A DNA stretch of 64,000 bases from Priestia aryabhattai (GCF_023715685.1 NZ_JAMBOQ010000002.1:372001-436000); one strand, 5' to 3'; shown: positions 45,381-54,332, counted from the stretch's first letter. Program-made: numbers and translations. The notes: generated by a model from the sequence alone, not told the origin.

Positions 45381-45550
45381 AAAATCTTTCCTTTCAAAAT
45401 ACTGCCTCTACGCATTAAACAGACTCTTACTAGTATAACTAAGTTTTGGGAACTCTATCCAATTATCTACTTTAAAAAAGACTAGCCAGAATAAACAAAA
45501 TCCTGTTAAATTAAACGGTAGACATTTGCTAAAATAAAGGAGTTGTACAT

Positions 45551-46588
45551 ATGATAAACGTTTATATTCCAGCGCTTCAAACAAGCGCTGGTGAAAAAGC
45601 GGCACGCTATATTGATACATTAACAAAACCGCTAGGAAGCCTTGGAAGACTAGAAGAAATAGCAGTTGAATTAGCGGCAATGACAGGGGAAGTTTTTCCT
45701 GCAGTCACTCCACCAGGAGTCCTCGTTTTTGCAGGCGATCATGGAATTGTAAAAGAAGGAGTTTCAGCCTATCCTCAAGACGTAACGGCACAAATGGCGC
45801 TAAATTTCTTGCAGGGAGGAGCAGCTATTAACGTGTTTAGTCAGCAAATAGATGCACAGTTCAAACTGATTGACATCGGCATTGCTTCACACCTTTCCCA
45901 TAAGGACCTTGTACAGCGAAAAGTGAAGCTAGGCACGGCAAGTTTTCTTAAAGAAGAGGCGATGACTCGTAATGAGGCAGAACAGGCTGTTCAAGTCGGA
46001 TATGAGGAAGCTGAAAAGCTTATTTCCCAAGGAATCAAATGTTTAATTGTAGGAGAAATGGGCATCGGAAATACTACGTCAAGCACGGCTATTTTAGCTG
46101 TATTAACAGGGGAAAAAGTCTCTAAGCTTGCAGGAATGGGCACAGGTATTTCTAACGAACAACTACGTCACAAAGTGAACGTGATTGAAGAAGCGCTGCA
46201 AAACAGGCATATTAACCCTCAAGATCCGATTGATATCATCAGTAAAATAGGGGGACTTGAAATTGCTGGAATGGCAGGTGCTATGTTAGCGGCAGCTGCT
46301 CATCGCATTCCTATTTTAATAGATGGTTTTATTTGTACAGTTGCAGCCCTTCTAGCGACAGAAATCAATACACAAGCAAGAGACTATATGTTTGCTAGTC
46401 ACCAATCTGTTGAACAAGGTCACGCGTGTGCGATGAAGCTTCTTGATAAGAAACCGCTTCTCAATCTCAATCTTCGCTTAGGTGAAGGAAGTGGAGCTGC
46501 TGTTACATTTCCGCTGTTGCACTCAGCTTCACTGATGATTGCCAATATGGCCACGTTTCAATCTGCAGGAGTGTCTGAAAAAGAATAA
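45551..46588 (+). CDS. cobT: nicotinate-nucleotide-dimethylbenzimidazole phosphoribosyltransferase
   Basis: The 345-residue enzyme makes alpha-ribazole phosphate for the lower ligand of cobalamin. It shows LTKPLGSLGRLEEIA (about 24-38), VFAGDHGIVKEGVSAYP (59-75), GEMGIGNTTSSTA (168-180) and the catalytic Glu E312 in LGEGSGAA. The gene is isolated from other cobalamin genes in this window. It shows that the organism can finish B12, relevant to the B12-binding sensor 11 kb upstream. AAAGGAGTTGTACAT precedes the ATG. Confidence 0.95.
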   Translation: MINVYIPALQTSAGEKAARYIDTLTKPLGSLGRLEEIAVELAAMTGEVFPAVTPPGVLVFAGDHGIVKEGVSAYPQDVTAQMALNFLQGGAAINVFSQQIDAQFKLIDIGIASHLSHKDLVQRKVKLGTASFLKEEAMTRNEAEQAVQVGYEEAEKLISQGIKCLIVGEMGIGNTTSSTAILAVLTGEKVSKLAGMGTGISNEQLRHKVNVIEEALQNRHINPQDPIDIISKIGGLEIAGMAGAMLAAAAHRIPILIDGFICTVAALLATEINTQARDYMFASHQSVEQGHACAMKLLDKKPLLNLNLRLGEGSGAAVTFPLLHSASLMIANMATFQSAGVSEKE

Positions 46589-46591
46589 AAT

Positions 46592-46628
46592 AAAAAAAGA
46601 CATGGGAAGAAAGCCATGTCTTTTTTGT
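46592..46628. terminator. bidirectional terminator
   Basis: AAAAAGACATGG and CCATGTCTTTTTT form the stem after cobT. Confidence 0.88.
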
Positions 46629-46645
46629 TTATTTTATAAAAAAAC

Positions 46646-46780
46646 TTATATTTTTAACATCATAAACCAGTAAATGCTAAAGCTAGCACCTGTTAAAATA
46701 AATGATCCAATAATTAACAATACCAGTGCAACGCGTCGTTTAATCGCTTGAATTTCTCTATCTTTTGGCAACCGTCCCAT
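46646..46780 (-). CDS. small membrane protein (44 aa)
   Basis: ATG at 46780 has TGGAGGAAGACCA upstream and gives a 44-residue protein, MGRLPKDREIQAIKRR followed by one membrane helix (VALVLLIIGSFILTGASFSI). The basic N-terminus should be cytosolic. A longer frame to 46915 lacks a site. Unknown function. Confidence 0.6.
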   Translation of the reverse strand: MGRLPKDREIQAIKRRVALVLLIIGSFILTGASFSIYWFMMLKI

Positions 46781-47097
46781 TGGTCTTCCTCCATTATGTA
46801 AATATTTCACGTATTTTCCTATTTTACTCCGCTTTAAAAAGAGAGAACATATGTCAAAGTTACTAAAAATCAAATTATTCCACAAAAAATTTGTATCCCT
46901 GTTACAGCAGTGCAAAGAATACGTATTCTGCTAGTTAGAAAAGAAATACTCTAAAGGTTTACTTACATGACAACAACCTTTATCATATAACTGACTATAC
47001 TATGATGTTATCCAAAGTTGGAAGAAATCTCAATAAATGTGAGTATTATAATTACATAATAAGAGTCAGAAAATTTTAAAAAAGAGTGTGAGCAAAC

Positions 47098-47784
47098 ATG
47101 AACGGTATGTTGATTATTCGGAAAGGTGCTCCTTTTTATGAAGGAGCTTCCGTGCCTATTCCAAAAGATAAAGCCTGTATTATCGGACGAAGCAGTGAAG
47201 AATGGGAGCCTTATCTGGCTTTTCAAAGTGCTTACATTTCACGCAAGCATTTTGAAGTAACGTATGAAAATAATGCGTTTTTTATTACAGACTTGTTTAG
47301 TAAACACGGTACAAAAGTGAACGGAGAAGAGTTACGATCTGGAACTGGTCGTTTATTGAAAGAGCACGATATCATTACCTTAGCAAATGAGGAGGCAGCT
47401 TTAGTATTTAAAAATGACGATAACGACATGGATGCAACCCTCGATTTAGGACCTATGCTAAAACAAATAAGCAAGCCATTTTATACATTAGATCCAATTT
47501 TGCAGAAAGTAAAAGTAAAAGGGGAAACGTATATTTTGTCAGATAAAGAATACGCATGCTTAGCGTATCTTCTAGAAAACAACAATCAATTTGTTTCAAA
47601 AGAAGCATTAAAAAAAAGCGTTTGGCCTGAACGAGTAGAGTCAAATGGAGAAATTCTAGTAGCAGCGGAAGAGCTAAATGCGCTGATTTACCGCGTGCGT
47701 AAAAAAATAGGCATGTATTTAGAAATCGAAGTGATTCGAGGAAAAGGATACTGGCTGCACTTTAACGAAAATGGACGTGAATAG
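47098..47784 (+). CDS. FHA domain-winged helix DNA-binding protein
   Basis: The 228-residue protein joins an N-terminal FHA domain (about 1-105) to a C-terminal OmpR/PhoB-type winged helix (about 135-222). FHA residues that bind phosphothreonine are all there: G30-R31, S48-x-x-H51 in SRKH, and H70-G71-T72 with N75-G76. The DNA-binding part shows YILSDKEYACLAYLLENN and IEVIRGKGYWLHF. It lacks a receiver domain, so phosphorylation of a partner by a Ser/Thr kinase probably controls it, similar in idea to mycobacterial EmbR. Targets unknown. The ribosome site is weak. Confidence 0.85.
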   Translation: MNGMLIIRKGAPFYEGASVPIPKDKACIIGRSSEEWEPYLAFQSAYISRKHFEVTYENNAFFITDLFSKHGTKVNGEELRSGTGRLLKEHDIITLANEEAALVFKNDDNDMDATLDLGPMLKQISKPFYTLDPILQKVKVKGETYILSDKEYACLAYLLENNNQFVSKEALKKSVWPERVESNGEILVAAEELNALIYRVRKKIGMYLEIEVIRGKGYWLHFNENGRE

Positions 47785-47801
47785 AATCACGTCCATTTTT
47801 T
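47769..47801. terminator. terminator overlapping gene end
   Basis: AAATGGACGTGA and TCACGTCCATTTTT pair; the left arm is within the last codons of the FHA gene. Confidence 0.8.
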
Positions 47802-48567
47802 AGTCTAGTTTTACAGCATGTACACGTATGTGTTTAGCTTCTGCTAGCCAAGATCCGTTTTGAAAAAGCTTGTCTTGCATTCTATTTTCTAAGCGTGTAA
47901 TGATGACATTTTTTGTTTCTGTCGTCACATGAGCAAAAAGAGGAGCTGCATTTGTTTCCAGCCAATTACGCAAGCCGTTTTCTCCTTTTAACAAGAAGGG
48001 ACGACTGTAGTGTATGGCAGTGATGACATGAAAATTATGTGATTCCAAAAGGGAAGAATATTCAGCTACAGAAGGAAAATACCAAGGAAAATCTACATCG
48101 CGATAAGGAATATCAAACGTTTTAAATTGACGAATGATTTCTGTGAAAATTTCGTCCATATTTCCTTTCCCCCAAAACTCTGCTACAAATCGGCCATTTG
48201 GTTTTAAAGCATTGTAAATGTTTTTAATGACAAGGTGGGGGGGACGGATGTCGTGCAAAGTTGCATTGGAAAAAACAGCTTCAAATTGTTCGGAATAAGG
48301 AAGGTTAAGGGCATTTAATTGTTCAAAAGATAGAGTTGGATACTGATGACGAGCCTGTTCAATCATATTTTCAGAGCAATCGATGCCCGTGGCATGGACA
48401 TGAAGCTTATCGAGCTGCGAAATGAATTCACCAGTGCCACAGCCAATATCTAAAATATGTTCGCCAGCTTGAGGAGAAAGAAGGTTCATAGCACTTCCTC
48501 CAAATGAAGAAACAAACGGAAGATGATACACTTGAGCAATTTTTTGTTGATTAACAGTTTGACTCAT
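47800..48567 (-). CDS. class I SAM-dependent methyltransferase
   Basis: The 255-residue protein has motif I ILDIGCGTGEF (about 35-45), ATGIDCSENMIEQAR (motif II region) and AVFSNATLHDIRPP (motif IV), followed by ALKPNGRFVAEFW. This is the Methyltransf_11/25 type, similar to the Tam/trans-aconitate methyltransferase group. The acceptor is unknown. AAAGGAGGAATCACTTC precedes the ATG. Confidence 0.88.
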   Translation of the reverse strand: MSQTVNQQKIAQVYHLPFVSSFGGSAMNLLSPQAGEHILDIGCGTGEFISQLDKLHVHATGIDCSENMIEQARHQYPTLSFEQLNALNLPYSEQFEAVFSNATLHDIRPPHLVIKNIYNALKPNGRFVAEFWGKGNMDEIFTEIIRQFKTFDIPYRDVDFPWYFPSVAEYSSLLESHNFHVITAIHYSRPFLLKGENGLRNWLETNAAPLFAHVTTETKNVIITRLENRMQDKLFQNGSWLAEAKHIRVHAVKLD

Positions 48568-48754
48568 GAAGTGATTCCTCCTTTGTAAAAGATGATGACT
48601 ATCGTTTTATAAGAAGAAACAAGCTTTGAATAGTAGATATGAAGTGATTGATAGAATTATACCATATATCTAACTTATTATGCCGAAAACTGCAAAGAAA
48701 AAGCGCACCAAACTTCTAGCTTGGGCGCTTACAGGCATGAACTATTTTATAACC

Positions 48755-49216
48755 TTAACCGAACTGAACAAATAGAGGAAGATCCGTATGACCCATTTCA
48801 CGCACGTATACGTATAAATTTCCTTTATGATGAATTTCGTGGTCAATGGCCATTTGTAAAATTTGACTTCCAGTAAGCTTTCTTCCAAACGCTGCAGTTG
48901 TGTCAATTGTTTTGTTTAAATCATCTTCGCTAAGTGAGCGTAATACGTCTACTGTTTTTTTCGTATATTCAGCTGAAAGGTCTGATAATGACTTACCACT
49001 AAAATCAGCTTTTTGACCAAGTGGAGATAAATCGCCGGATTTTACCACTGATGCAAATGCATAAAAAGATGTTAAAATATGCGTAGATAGGTCAAAAGCG
49101 GACATAGATGTTGGAGCAGGCTTGTAGTCGTAGTGACCTGCTTCAATTTTGTTGATTAATTCATTGGTTACGTTTCGATGGGCTAAAAAGTGATAAGTAA
49201 TTTGTTCAACTGTCAT
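48755..49216 (-). CDS. DinB/YfiT-like family protein
   Basis: The 153-residue four-helix protein has the DinB pattern with three possible metal-binding histidines: STHILTS near residue 45, and MAIDHEIHHKGNLYVYVREM near residue 127 with H-x3-H. Family members include thiol-dependent transferases of bacillithiol type, though many are uncharacterised. ATG at 49216 has AAAGGAGC upstream; the longer frame is not supported. Confidence 0.82.
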   Translation of the reverse strand: MTVEQITYHFLAHRNVTNELINKIEAGHYDYKPAPTSMSAFDLSTHILTSFYAFASVVKSGDLSPLGQKADFSGKSLSDLSAEYTKKTVDVLRSLSEDDLNKTIDTTAAFGRKLTGSQILQMAIDHEIHHKGNLYVYVREMGHTDLPLFVQFG

Positions 49217-49302
49217 AGTGAAATGCTCCTTTATTATGTATTTCGCTTCTGAGCATAGCATCTGAACATCAGAAAGCGAAGAAAAAAACCTTCACACAAA
49301 GA

Positions 49303-49335
49303 AAAACAGCTGCATGTGAGCAGCTGCTGTTCTTA
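49303..49335 (-). terminator. probable terminator of abrB-like gene
   Basis: AACAGCTGC and GCAGCTGCTGTT pair with a small bulge; on the reverse strand T-rich sequence follows. Confidence 0.6.
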
Positions 49336-49338
49336 TTA

Positions 49339-49614
49339 TTAGAAATTACGTTGTTTTAACTCTTCAAGTAATAACTCCATACCTTCGCGGCTTAAAGTTA
49401 ATTTGCCATCTGCGATTGTTACGTTGTCAGAAGATACTTCGCCAGTAATCGCACAAGCACCATTCGGCTCATATTTCTTTAAAATAATTCGATCTGTTTC
49501 GACAAAAATTTCAACAGGATCTTTTACATCTATTTCAAGAACACGTCTTAACTCTTTAGGAATTACGATACGACCTAAATCATCTACTTTTCTTACAATA
49601 CCAGTCGATTTCAT
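49339..49614 (-). CDS. AbrB/Abh family transition-state regulator
   Basis: The 91-residue protein has the swapped-hairpin DNA-binding domain MKSTGIVRKVDDLGRIVIPK (1-20), continuing ELRRVLEI and DRIILKKYEPN, and a C-terminal oligomerisation domain (GEVSSDNVTIADGKLTLSRE). Length and the closing helix ELLLEELKQ look nearer to Abh than AbrB of B. subtilis. Such proteins repress post-exponential genes until Spo0A~P lowers them. AAAGGTGATTAAAA precedes the ATG. Confidence 0.9.
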   Translation of the reverse strand: MKSTGIVRKVDDLGRIVIPKELRRVLEIDVKDPVEIFVETDRIILKKYEPNGACAITGEVSSDNVTIADGKLTLSREGMELLLEELKQRNF

Positions 49615-50029
49615 TTTTTAATCACCTTTACTTTTATATTTTATTGAGTACACAAAATATTATTTTTGGAATTTCTAAGATGATTATATACTAGATAACC
49701 GCTAAATTTGTCGAAGTTATTAATATGTAAATGAACTGTAATATTATTGAAATATTATCTGTAAATACAAATCCTCCTACAATATGGAATATGTAGGTCT
49801 CTTTGTATGATATAGGAGATACAGGAATTAATTACATTTGACATACAATTTTATTTATGTTTATACAGCAACCTGCGGGTAACCTGCATGTAAGCGTGGA
49901 AGCAAATAAATTGAAAGAATGAAGAAAATATGATTAAATGTAAACGTTGACTGCTCAAAAAAATAAATCGTAATGATTACGCATTTTAAATAAAGAAAAA
50001 GAAATATATAGGAAAGGATGACAAAGAGT
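49615..50029. other. regulatory region between abrB-like gene and rpsN2
   Basis: About 400 AT-rich bases without a gene. Contains a Zur box at 49968-49982; the abrB-like promoter was not resolved. Confidence 0.5.
49966..49984. promoter_or_regulatory. Zur operator
   Basis: AATCGTAATGATTACGCAT has the core TCGTAATGATTACGC, one base from the perfect 7-1-7 Zur palindrome TCGTAATnATTACGA. It lies about 50 bases before the zinc-independent S14 gene, the expected Zur target in Bacillus. Confidence 0.85.
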
Positions 50030-50299
50030 TTGGCTAAAAAATCAAAAGTTGTAAAAGAACAAAAACGTCAAGAGATAGTAGCGAAGTATGCGCAATTACG
50101 TCAAGAGCTGAAGGAAAAAGGAGATTACGAAGCGTTAAAAAAATTGCCTAGAGATTCTTCGCCAACGCGCTTAAATAATCGCTGCCGCGTTACCGGTCGT
50201 CCCAGAGGCTACCTTAGAAAATTTGAAATGTCACGCATCGCTTTTAGGGAATTGGCCTACAAAGGACAAATTCCAGGTGTTAAAAAAGCAAGCTGGTAA
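50030..50299 (+). CDS. rpsN2: 30S ribosomal protein S14, zinc-independent paralogue
   Basis: The 89-residue protein is the long S14 form without the C-x-x-C zinc ribbon ([40 protein letters not shown]). In B. subtilis this paralogue (RpsN2, YhzA) replaces the zinc-binding S14 when zinc is scarce, under Zur control. TTG at 50030 is preferred since AAAGGATG lies about 10 bases upstream and the product then starts [17 protein letters not shown] at 50018 abuts the ribosome site. A Zur box lies upstream. Confidence 0.93.
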   Translation: MAKKSKVVKEQKRQEIVAKYAQLRQELKEKGDYEALKKLPRDSSPTRLNNRCRVTGRPRGYLRKFEMSRIAFRELAYKGQIPGVKKASW

Positions 50300-50300
50300 C

Positions 50301-50332
50301 ATAAAAGCCCTCATTATGAGGGCTTTTATTAT
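50301..50332. terminator. bidirectional terminator
   Basis: ATAAAAGCCCTCAT and ATGAGGGCTTTTAT form a perfect 14-base stem. Confidence 0.92.
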
Positions 50333-51849
50333 TTATTAGCTGCAAAATATCGAGCAATTCCTTGATAAATACCTGTAGATATTTGCTGCTGATACGCGTT
50401 AGAAGAAACAATTTGCTCATCGTGAGAATTTGATAAAAAGCCCAATTCAAGCAGTACAGCACGCTGGTTGTTTTCTCGAGTAACATAATAATCGCCAAAA
50501 CGAACGCCCATATCCTTCATAGAAGGCGCGTTTTCAGCCATGCTTTCTTGAATATATTTTGCTAATTCTTTATCTTTGGCTTCACTGTAATAAAATGACG
50601 CAATGCCGTTCGCAGAAGATGAAGTAGAAGCGTTATAGTGAATGCTGATAAATGCATCTGCATGCTTTGCTTCACTAACGTTCACACGTCCGCTTAGTGA
50701 AATAAAGGTATCGTTTGAACGCGTCATAAATACATTTGCTCCAGAATTAGCTAAGCGGCTTGCAACAAGTTTTGCTGTTGTTAACGCTAGATTTTTCTCA
50801 ATTGATGATTTACCTGAAGTGCCAGGATCATATCCGCCGTGCCCAGCGTCTACTACAATAATTTTATCTTTCAAAGCAGCAGATGGAGCAGGTAAACTAG
50901 CTGAAGTTGTGGAACCAGCCGGAGCTGTTAGCCCTTTTGATACCCATGCTGTTTGACTCGCAGAGTACTGAATTTGCACCCAGTCATTTGCTTCACTTAT
51001 TTTTTTGAATCTTTCACCTGCTTTTGCTACACGAATAATTCTCGCACTTAAGCTCGGCTGAGTACGCAAATTTGAAGCTTTTGAAATTTGAATCGAATGG
51101 GCTGTTTGTGAAGACTGTCCAGAATCAGCTTTTAAATACTGACTCGCCACCCAACCCGTTTGACCCGCTGCCGTTTTAATCTGTGACCAAGATCCGCTTT
51201 CTTTTAACACCGTTACTTTTGAATTGCGCGGTAAGTTCGTCACAATAGACGCGCTTGTGCTTGCCGAAGAACGAACGTTTAATGAACTTGCGTTAACGAC
51301 CGCTGACTTGGATGACGTAGAACCAGAGTCGTTAGTGGGAGTAGAAGAACCAGAGCCCGCTTTTAAATACTGACTCGCTACCCAGCCCGTTTGACCCGCT
51401 GCCGTTTTGATCTGTGACCAAGATCCGCTTTCTTTTACTACCGTTACTTCCGAATTGCGCGATAAGTTCGTCACGATGGACGCGCTTGTGCTTGCCGAAG
51501 AACGAACGTTTAATGAACTTGCGTTAACGGTCGCTGACTTGGATATCGAATTTGCCGTAGACGTACTGTTTGTTTGTGTTTTGTTTATGTATTGAGATGA
51601 AATCCAAGCTTCTTTACCGTTATACGTAATTTTAGCCCATCCTTTGCTTTCATCTACTATATTAACGGTGTTTCCCTTCGTTATTTTTCCAACGATGGCA
51701 CCGCTTGTACTAGGCATCGCGCGTACATTTAACGATGTAGCAGTTACTTTGGCCGATTCAGCTGCGTCTGCATCAATCGAATGCAAAAGCAATGAAGAGC
51801 TTAAAAGAACAGAAGAAACGGCTGTGTACATAATATGTTTTTTATTCAT
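50329..51849 (-). CDS. N-acetylmuramoyl-L-alanine amidase with four SH3b domains
   Basis: ATG at 51849 follows AAGGAGGAAAAA and gives 506 residues. A signal peptide (to about ADAAES, residue 32) is followed by four bacterial SH3 domains of about 60 residues each and a C-terminal amidase_3 domain with the zinc ligands in VDAGHGGYDPG and ISIHYNAS and the catalytic Glu in LLELGFLSN. It cleaves the amide bond between muramic acid and the stem peptide. SH3b domains 2 and 3 are nearly identical, with a 77-codon unit repeated. Secreted; probably a cell-separation or turnover enzyme. Confidence 0.93.
   Translation of the reverse strand: MNKKHIMYTAVSSVLLSSSLLLHSIDADAAESAKVTATSLNVRAMPSTSGAIVGKITKGNTVNIVDESKGWAKITYNGKEAWISSQYINKTQTNSTSTANSISKSATVNASSLNVRSSASTSASIVTNLSRNSEVTVVKESGSWSQIKTAAGQTGWVASQYLKAGSGSSTPTNDSGSTSSKSAVVNASSLNVRSSASTSASIVTNLPRNSKVTVLKESGSWSQIKTAAGQTGWVASQYLKADSGQSSQTAHSIQISKASNLRTQPSLSARIIRVAKAGERFKKISEANDWVQIQYSASQTAWVSKGLTAPAGSTTSASLPAPSAALKDKIIVVDAGHGGYDPGTSGKSSIEKNLALTTAKLVASRLANSGANVFMTRSNDTFISLSGRVNVSEAKHADAFISIHYNASTSSSANGIASFYYSEAKDKELAKYIQESMAENAPSMKDMGVRFGDYYVTRENNQRAVLLELGFLSNSHDEQIVSSNAYQQQISTGIYQGIARYFAANK
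51131..51545. repeat. tandem 231-base SH3b repeat
   Basis: The stretches starting at 51131 and 51362 are near-identical over about 180 bases, in frame, with 231 bases (77 codons) between copies. It reflects a recent duplication of one SH3b domain within the amidase gene. Confidence 0.85.
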
Positions 51850-52417
51850 TTTTTCCTCCTTGCAAATTACAAATTTCAACATAATGTTATTAGTATACAA
51901 AGCATATATCGGCAATAAATCTAAAATTTCAAGTAAAATCTACTATTATCTTATGCTACCGATATTATCCATCATACTATATGTCGAAATTCAGTTGTAT
52001 AATGAATTTGAACTATCTGCCATCCAATCGTAGAAGATGTAACATATCTAAAAACTGCATGCATATGAAAGATATAAGTTATAAGATTTATAAAGGTTGA
52101 ACGGCTGCCGGTCCTTACTCACGGCTCTTTCGAAAGCATTTTTTATGTTAGCAAAATATAAAGCTGTATAAAAAAAGTGCGATGGAATATGATAGAGGAG
52201 AGATAGAAAATAAAAGCGTATCTATCTTTTGGAGGAGGAAACATCCACAATTATGAAACATTTAGAATAAAAATAACAAAAATATATAAAATAATACAAA
52301 GCCTGTCTATATCGATGTAAAGCTCGTCGCATAAACTAAAAGTAAATAGTTAGAAAATTCTTTCTTTTTACTTTGAAACATGGTACAGTATAAAAAAGTG
52401 AAAGGGTGGAAACTGAT
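51850..52417. other. long intergenic region
   Basis: No gene is supported in 568 bases. TTGGAGGAGGAAAC at about 52229 is a strong ribosome-like site, but the following ATG at 52254 opens only five codons, perhaps a gene remnant. The amidase and GrpB promoters must lie here but were not resolved. Confidence 0.45.
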
Positions 52418-52951
52418 ATGCGAAAGATTGTTCAGTATGAAACAAAGTGGTCGCTTTTGTATCAAATGGAAAAAGAAGCGTTACTTAATACACTAAAAGA
52501 TTTTTCAGTAGACATCGAACATATTGGAAGCACGTCCGTTCCAGGATTGGCAGGTTCACCAATCGTTGATATTTTAATCGGAGTCAAACGCGAAGAAGAC
52601 ATAAATGAAGTGCGCGCTATATTAAAAAATAAATCTCACGTATATGTAGCGGAAAAAGAGATGTTTGTCTTATTAAAAGAAGGCGTTCCGGCTGCACACT
52701 ACCCTCCAATTATGACAGCTAAAAATGCTCGTAAGCTCATTCCACATGATGCTAGAAGAAGTCATGTGTACGTAACGGTCAGTGAATCACCTTATTGGAA
52801 TGAACGAATTAATTTTCGAGAGCAGTTACGCTCGAGCGAACGTACTAGAAAAAAATATGAAAGTATGAAATACGAGCTTTCAAAACGATTGTGGAACGAT
52901 ATTTCTACCTATGAGTACAAAAAAGAGGAATTCATTCAGCGCAGTCTATAA
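52418..52951 (+). CDS. GrpB/UPF0157 family nucleotidyltransferase-like protein
   Basis: The 177-residue protein has the GrpB pattern: VDIEHIGSTSVPGLAGSPIV (about 31-50), then DILIGV, giving the G-S-T-x-V and D-x-D-type active-site region of nucleotidyltransferase folds. Later, FREQLRSSERTRKKYESMKY is the typical C-terminal helix. Biochemical role is not established. ATG at 52418 follows AAAGGGTGG; the longer frame to 52406 is weaker. Confidence 0.87.
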   Translation: MRKIVQYETKWSLLYQMEKEALLNTLKDFSVDIEHIGSTSVPGLAGSPIVDILIGVKREEDINEVRAILKNKSHVYVAEKEMFVLLKEGVPAAHYPPIMTAKNARKLIPHDARRSHVYVTVSESPYWNERINFREQLRSSERTRKKYESMKYELSKRLWNDISTYEYKKEEFIQRSL

Positions 52952-52984
52952 AAAACGTCATTTCAATTGAAATGACGTTTTTTG
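52949..52984. terminator. bidirectional terminator
   Basis: AAAAAACGTCATTTCAA and TTGAAATGACGTTTTTT are perfectly paired. Confidence 0.92.
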
Positions 52985-52986
52985 GG

Positions 52987-53667
52987 TTAATTATCTTGTA
53001 AAACAATTGTCTCAAGCTTGTCAGCAGTATTTACTGCAAGAACCGTATAGTTTTTACCGCTCTGAAGGTTTGTTCCGGGAAGACTTAGTATTTCTTTTCC
53101 ATCCTCTGTGGAAACAGATAGATCGTACGAACCCGGATTTACTACTTGATAACCTGAAATGCTTTTAAAAGACAGATCTTTAAATAAAGGAGCAGCGCCT
53201 TTAGGACCTACATTTACCGCAGGAGCATCAGGAGATAAATGAGCAACACGTAAGCTGGCTTTTCCATCCATTCCTTGCTTATTATTCGTGAAAGCCTGTA
53301 GTTCAAGATTTTCTGCTTTATTTACAGCTGCTACTGTATACGACTTTCCACCGTCTACAACAAGTGTAGCTTCGATGATGGAATCTTTTGTTCCTTTTGT
53401 CTTCGCTTCGTATACTTCTACTTTATGAGAACCAGCTGACAAAGGCAGGGAGTTGGAGACATCTTTAAACTTTGTTCCTTCTACTAAGGCTTTGTCATCC
53501 ACAAAAATGTCTACAGCTGGAGCATCCGGTGAAGCATGAACGATGCGAACTTCTGCATTTTGGGCTGTTCGCTCATCTGCAGCAGGAGGTGTTTCAGCGG
53601 CAAATACTAACATGCGGCTAAGTGCCAAGAATGCAATCACTGCTACCATTACGAAGAGTCGTTTCAT
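52987..53667 (-). CDS. secreted DUF4397 domain protein
   Basis: The 226-residue exported protein has a signal peptide (MKRLFVMVAVIAFLALSRML, to about FAAE) and a DUF4397 domain with AEVRIVHASPDAPAVDIFVD, repeated as SLRVAHLSPDAPAVNVGPKG about 100 residues later. Two related beta-sandwich halves are therefore present. DUF4397 proteins are surface or secreted, of unknown function. AAGGAGTGATACTTG precedes ATG at 53667. No lipobox or LPXTG anchor is seen. Confidence 0.87.
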   Translation of the reverse strand: MKRLFVMVAVIAFLALSRMLVFAAETPPAADERTAQNAEVRIVHASPDAPAVDIFVDDKALVEGTKFKDVSNSLPLSAGSHKVEVYEAKTKGTKDSIIEATLVVDGGKSYTVAAVNKAENLELQAFTNNKQGMDGKASLRVAHLSPDAPAVNVGPKGAAPLFKDLSFKSISGYQVVNPGSYDLSVSTEDGKEILSLPGTNLQSGKNYTVLAVNTADKLETIVLQDN

Positions 53668-53782
53668 CAAGTATCACTCCTTTTTTAGTATACACAGCTT
53701 TATGTAAAGAGAAGGACTGTGCAGTTGTTAGCGTATACTAAATAAAATCAACTATTCGTTTGTGTGTTAACTTTTGAGGTAT

Positions 53783-54220
53783 TTACTGAGATTTCTGACG
53801 AAAAAATCGAAGAATAGCCGAAATATTGTACAGAGTTGTTAAGAACCATGTCAATAAAAAGCCTAAGCCAAGCCCGATATTGGCATCTATATACGTATGC
53901 GTGAAGTCATCATATACGACGTAGGCAAGAGGAGCAATGGACAGTAAAAATAAAAGAAAAAACAAGATCATTTTCCATCTGCTTGGAGTGAAAGTTAAAT
54001 AAAATAAAAGTAAAGCGGAGAACAATAGAAGGCTGTCTCGAATAGCCCAAGGTAAAACGCCAATATGTGGATTAGCGAGAAGAAAAGTCGGGACAATTGA
54101 AAGGAGGAAAAGGAGAGACAGCAAAGTCACGTAAAGTGCGTGCTTTTTTGTAAAAGCCGGTACCAATAAAAATGCTGCGGTTGCACCCAAAAGAAAATTA
54201 CAAATTAAAATAAACTCCAT
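53783..54220 (-). CDS. hypothetical integral membrane protein (145 aa)
   Basis: The protein has about five predicted helices (ILICNFLLGATAAFLLVPAF; DSLLLFSALLLFYLTF; LGLGFLLTWFLTTLYNISAI) and short charged loops. ATG at 54220 follows GAGGTGTTTTAT. No family is recognised. Monocistronic. Confidence 0.7.
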   Translation of the reverse strand: MEFILICNFLLGATAAFLLVPAFTKKHALYVTLLSLLFLLSIVPTFLLANPHIGVLPWAIRDSLLLFSALLLFYLTFTPSRWKMILFFLLFLLSIAPLAYVVYDDFTHTYIDANIGLGLGFLLTWFLTTLYNISAILRFFRQKSQ

Positions 54221-54282
54221 ATAAAACACCTCATTTATTGAGTATCACTTTTAGTCTATTCAGGACGCTGTTAAAGTAGATA

Positions 54283-54313
54283 AAAAAAGCTGCGATGTTA
54301 ATCGCAGCTTTTG
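54283..54313 (-). terminator. terminator of monooxygenase-like gene
   Basis: AAAAGCTGCGAT and ATCGCAGCTTTT pair; T-rich on the reverse strand. Confidence 0.85.
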
Positions 54314-54332
54314 GTTATTCAAATCTAAATTC

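Noticed and set aside
51131..51545. possible mobile or CRISPR-like repeat
   Set aside because: The repeat is in frame within a coding sequence and corresponds to SH3b domains.
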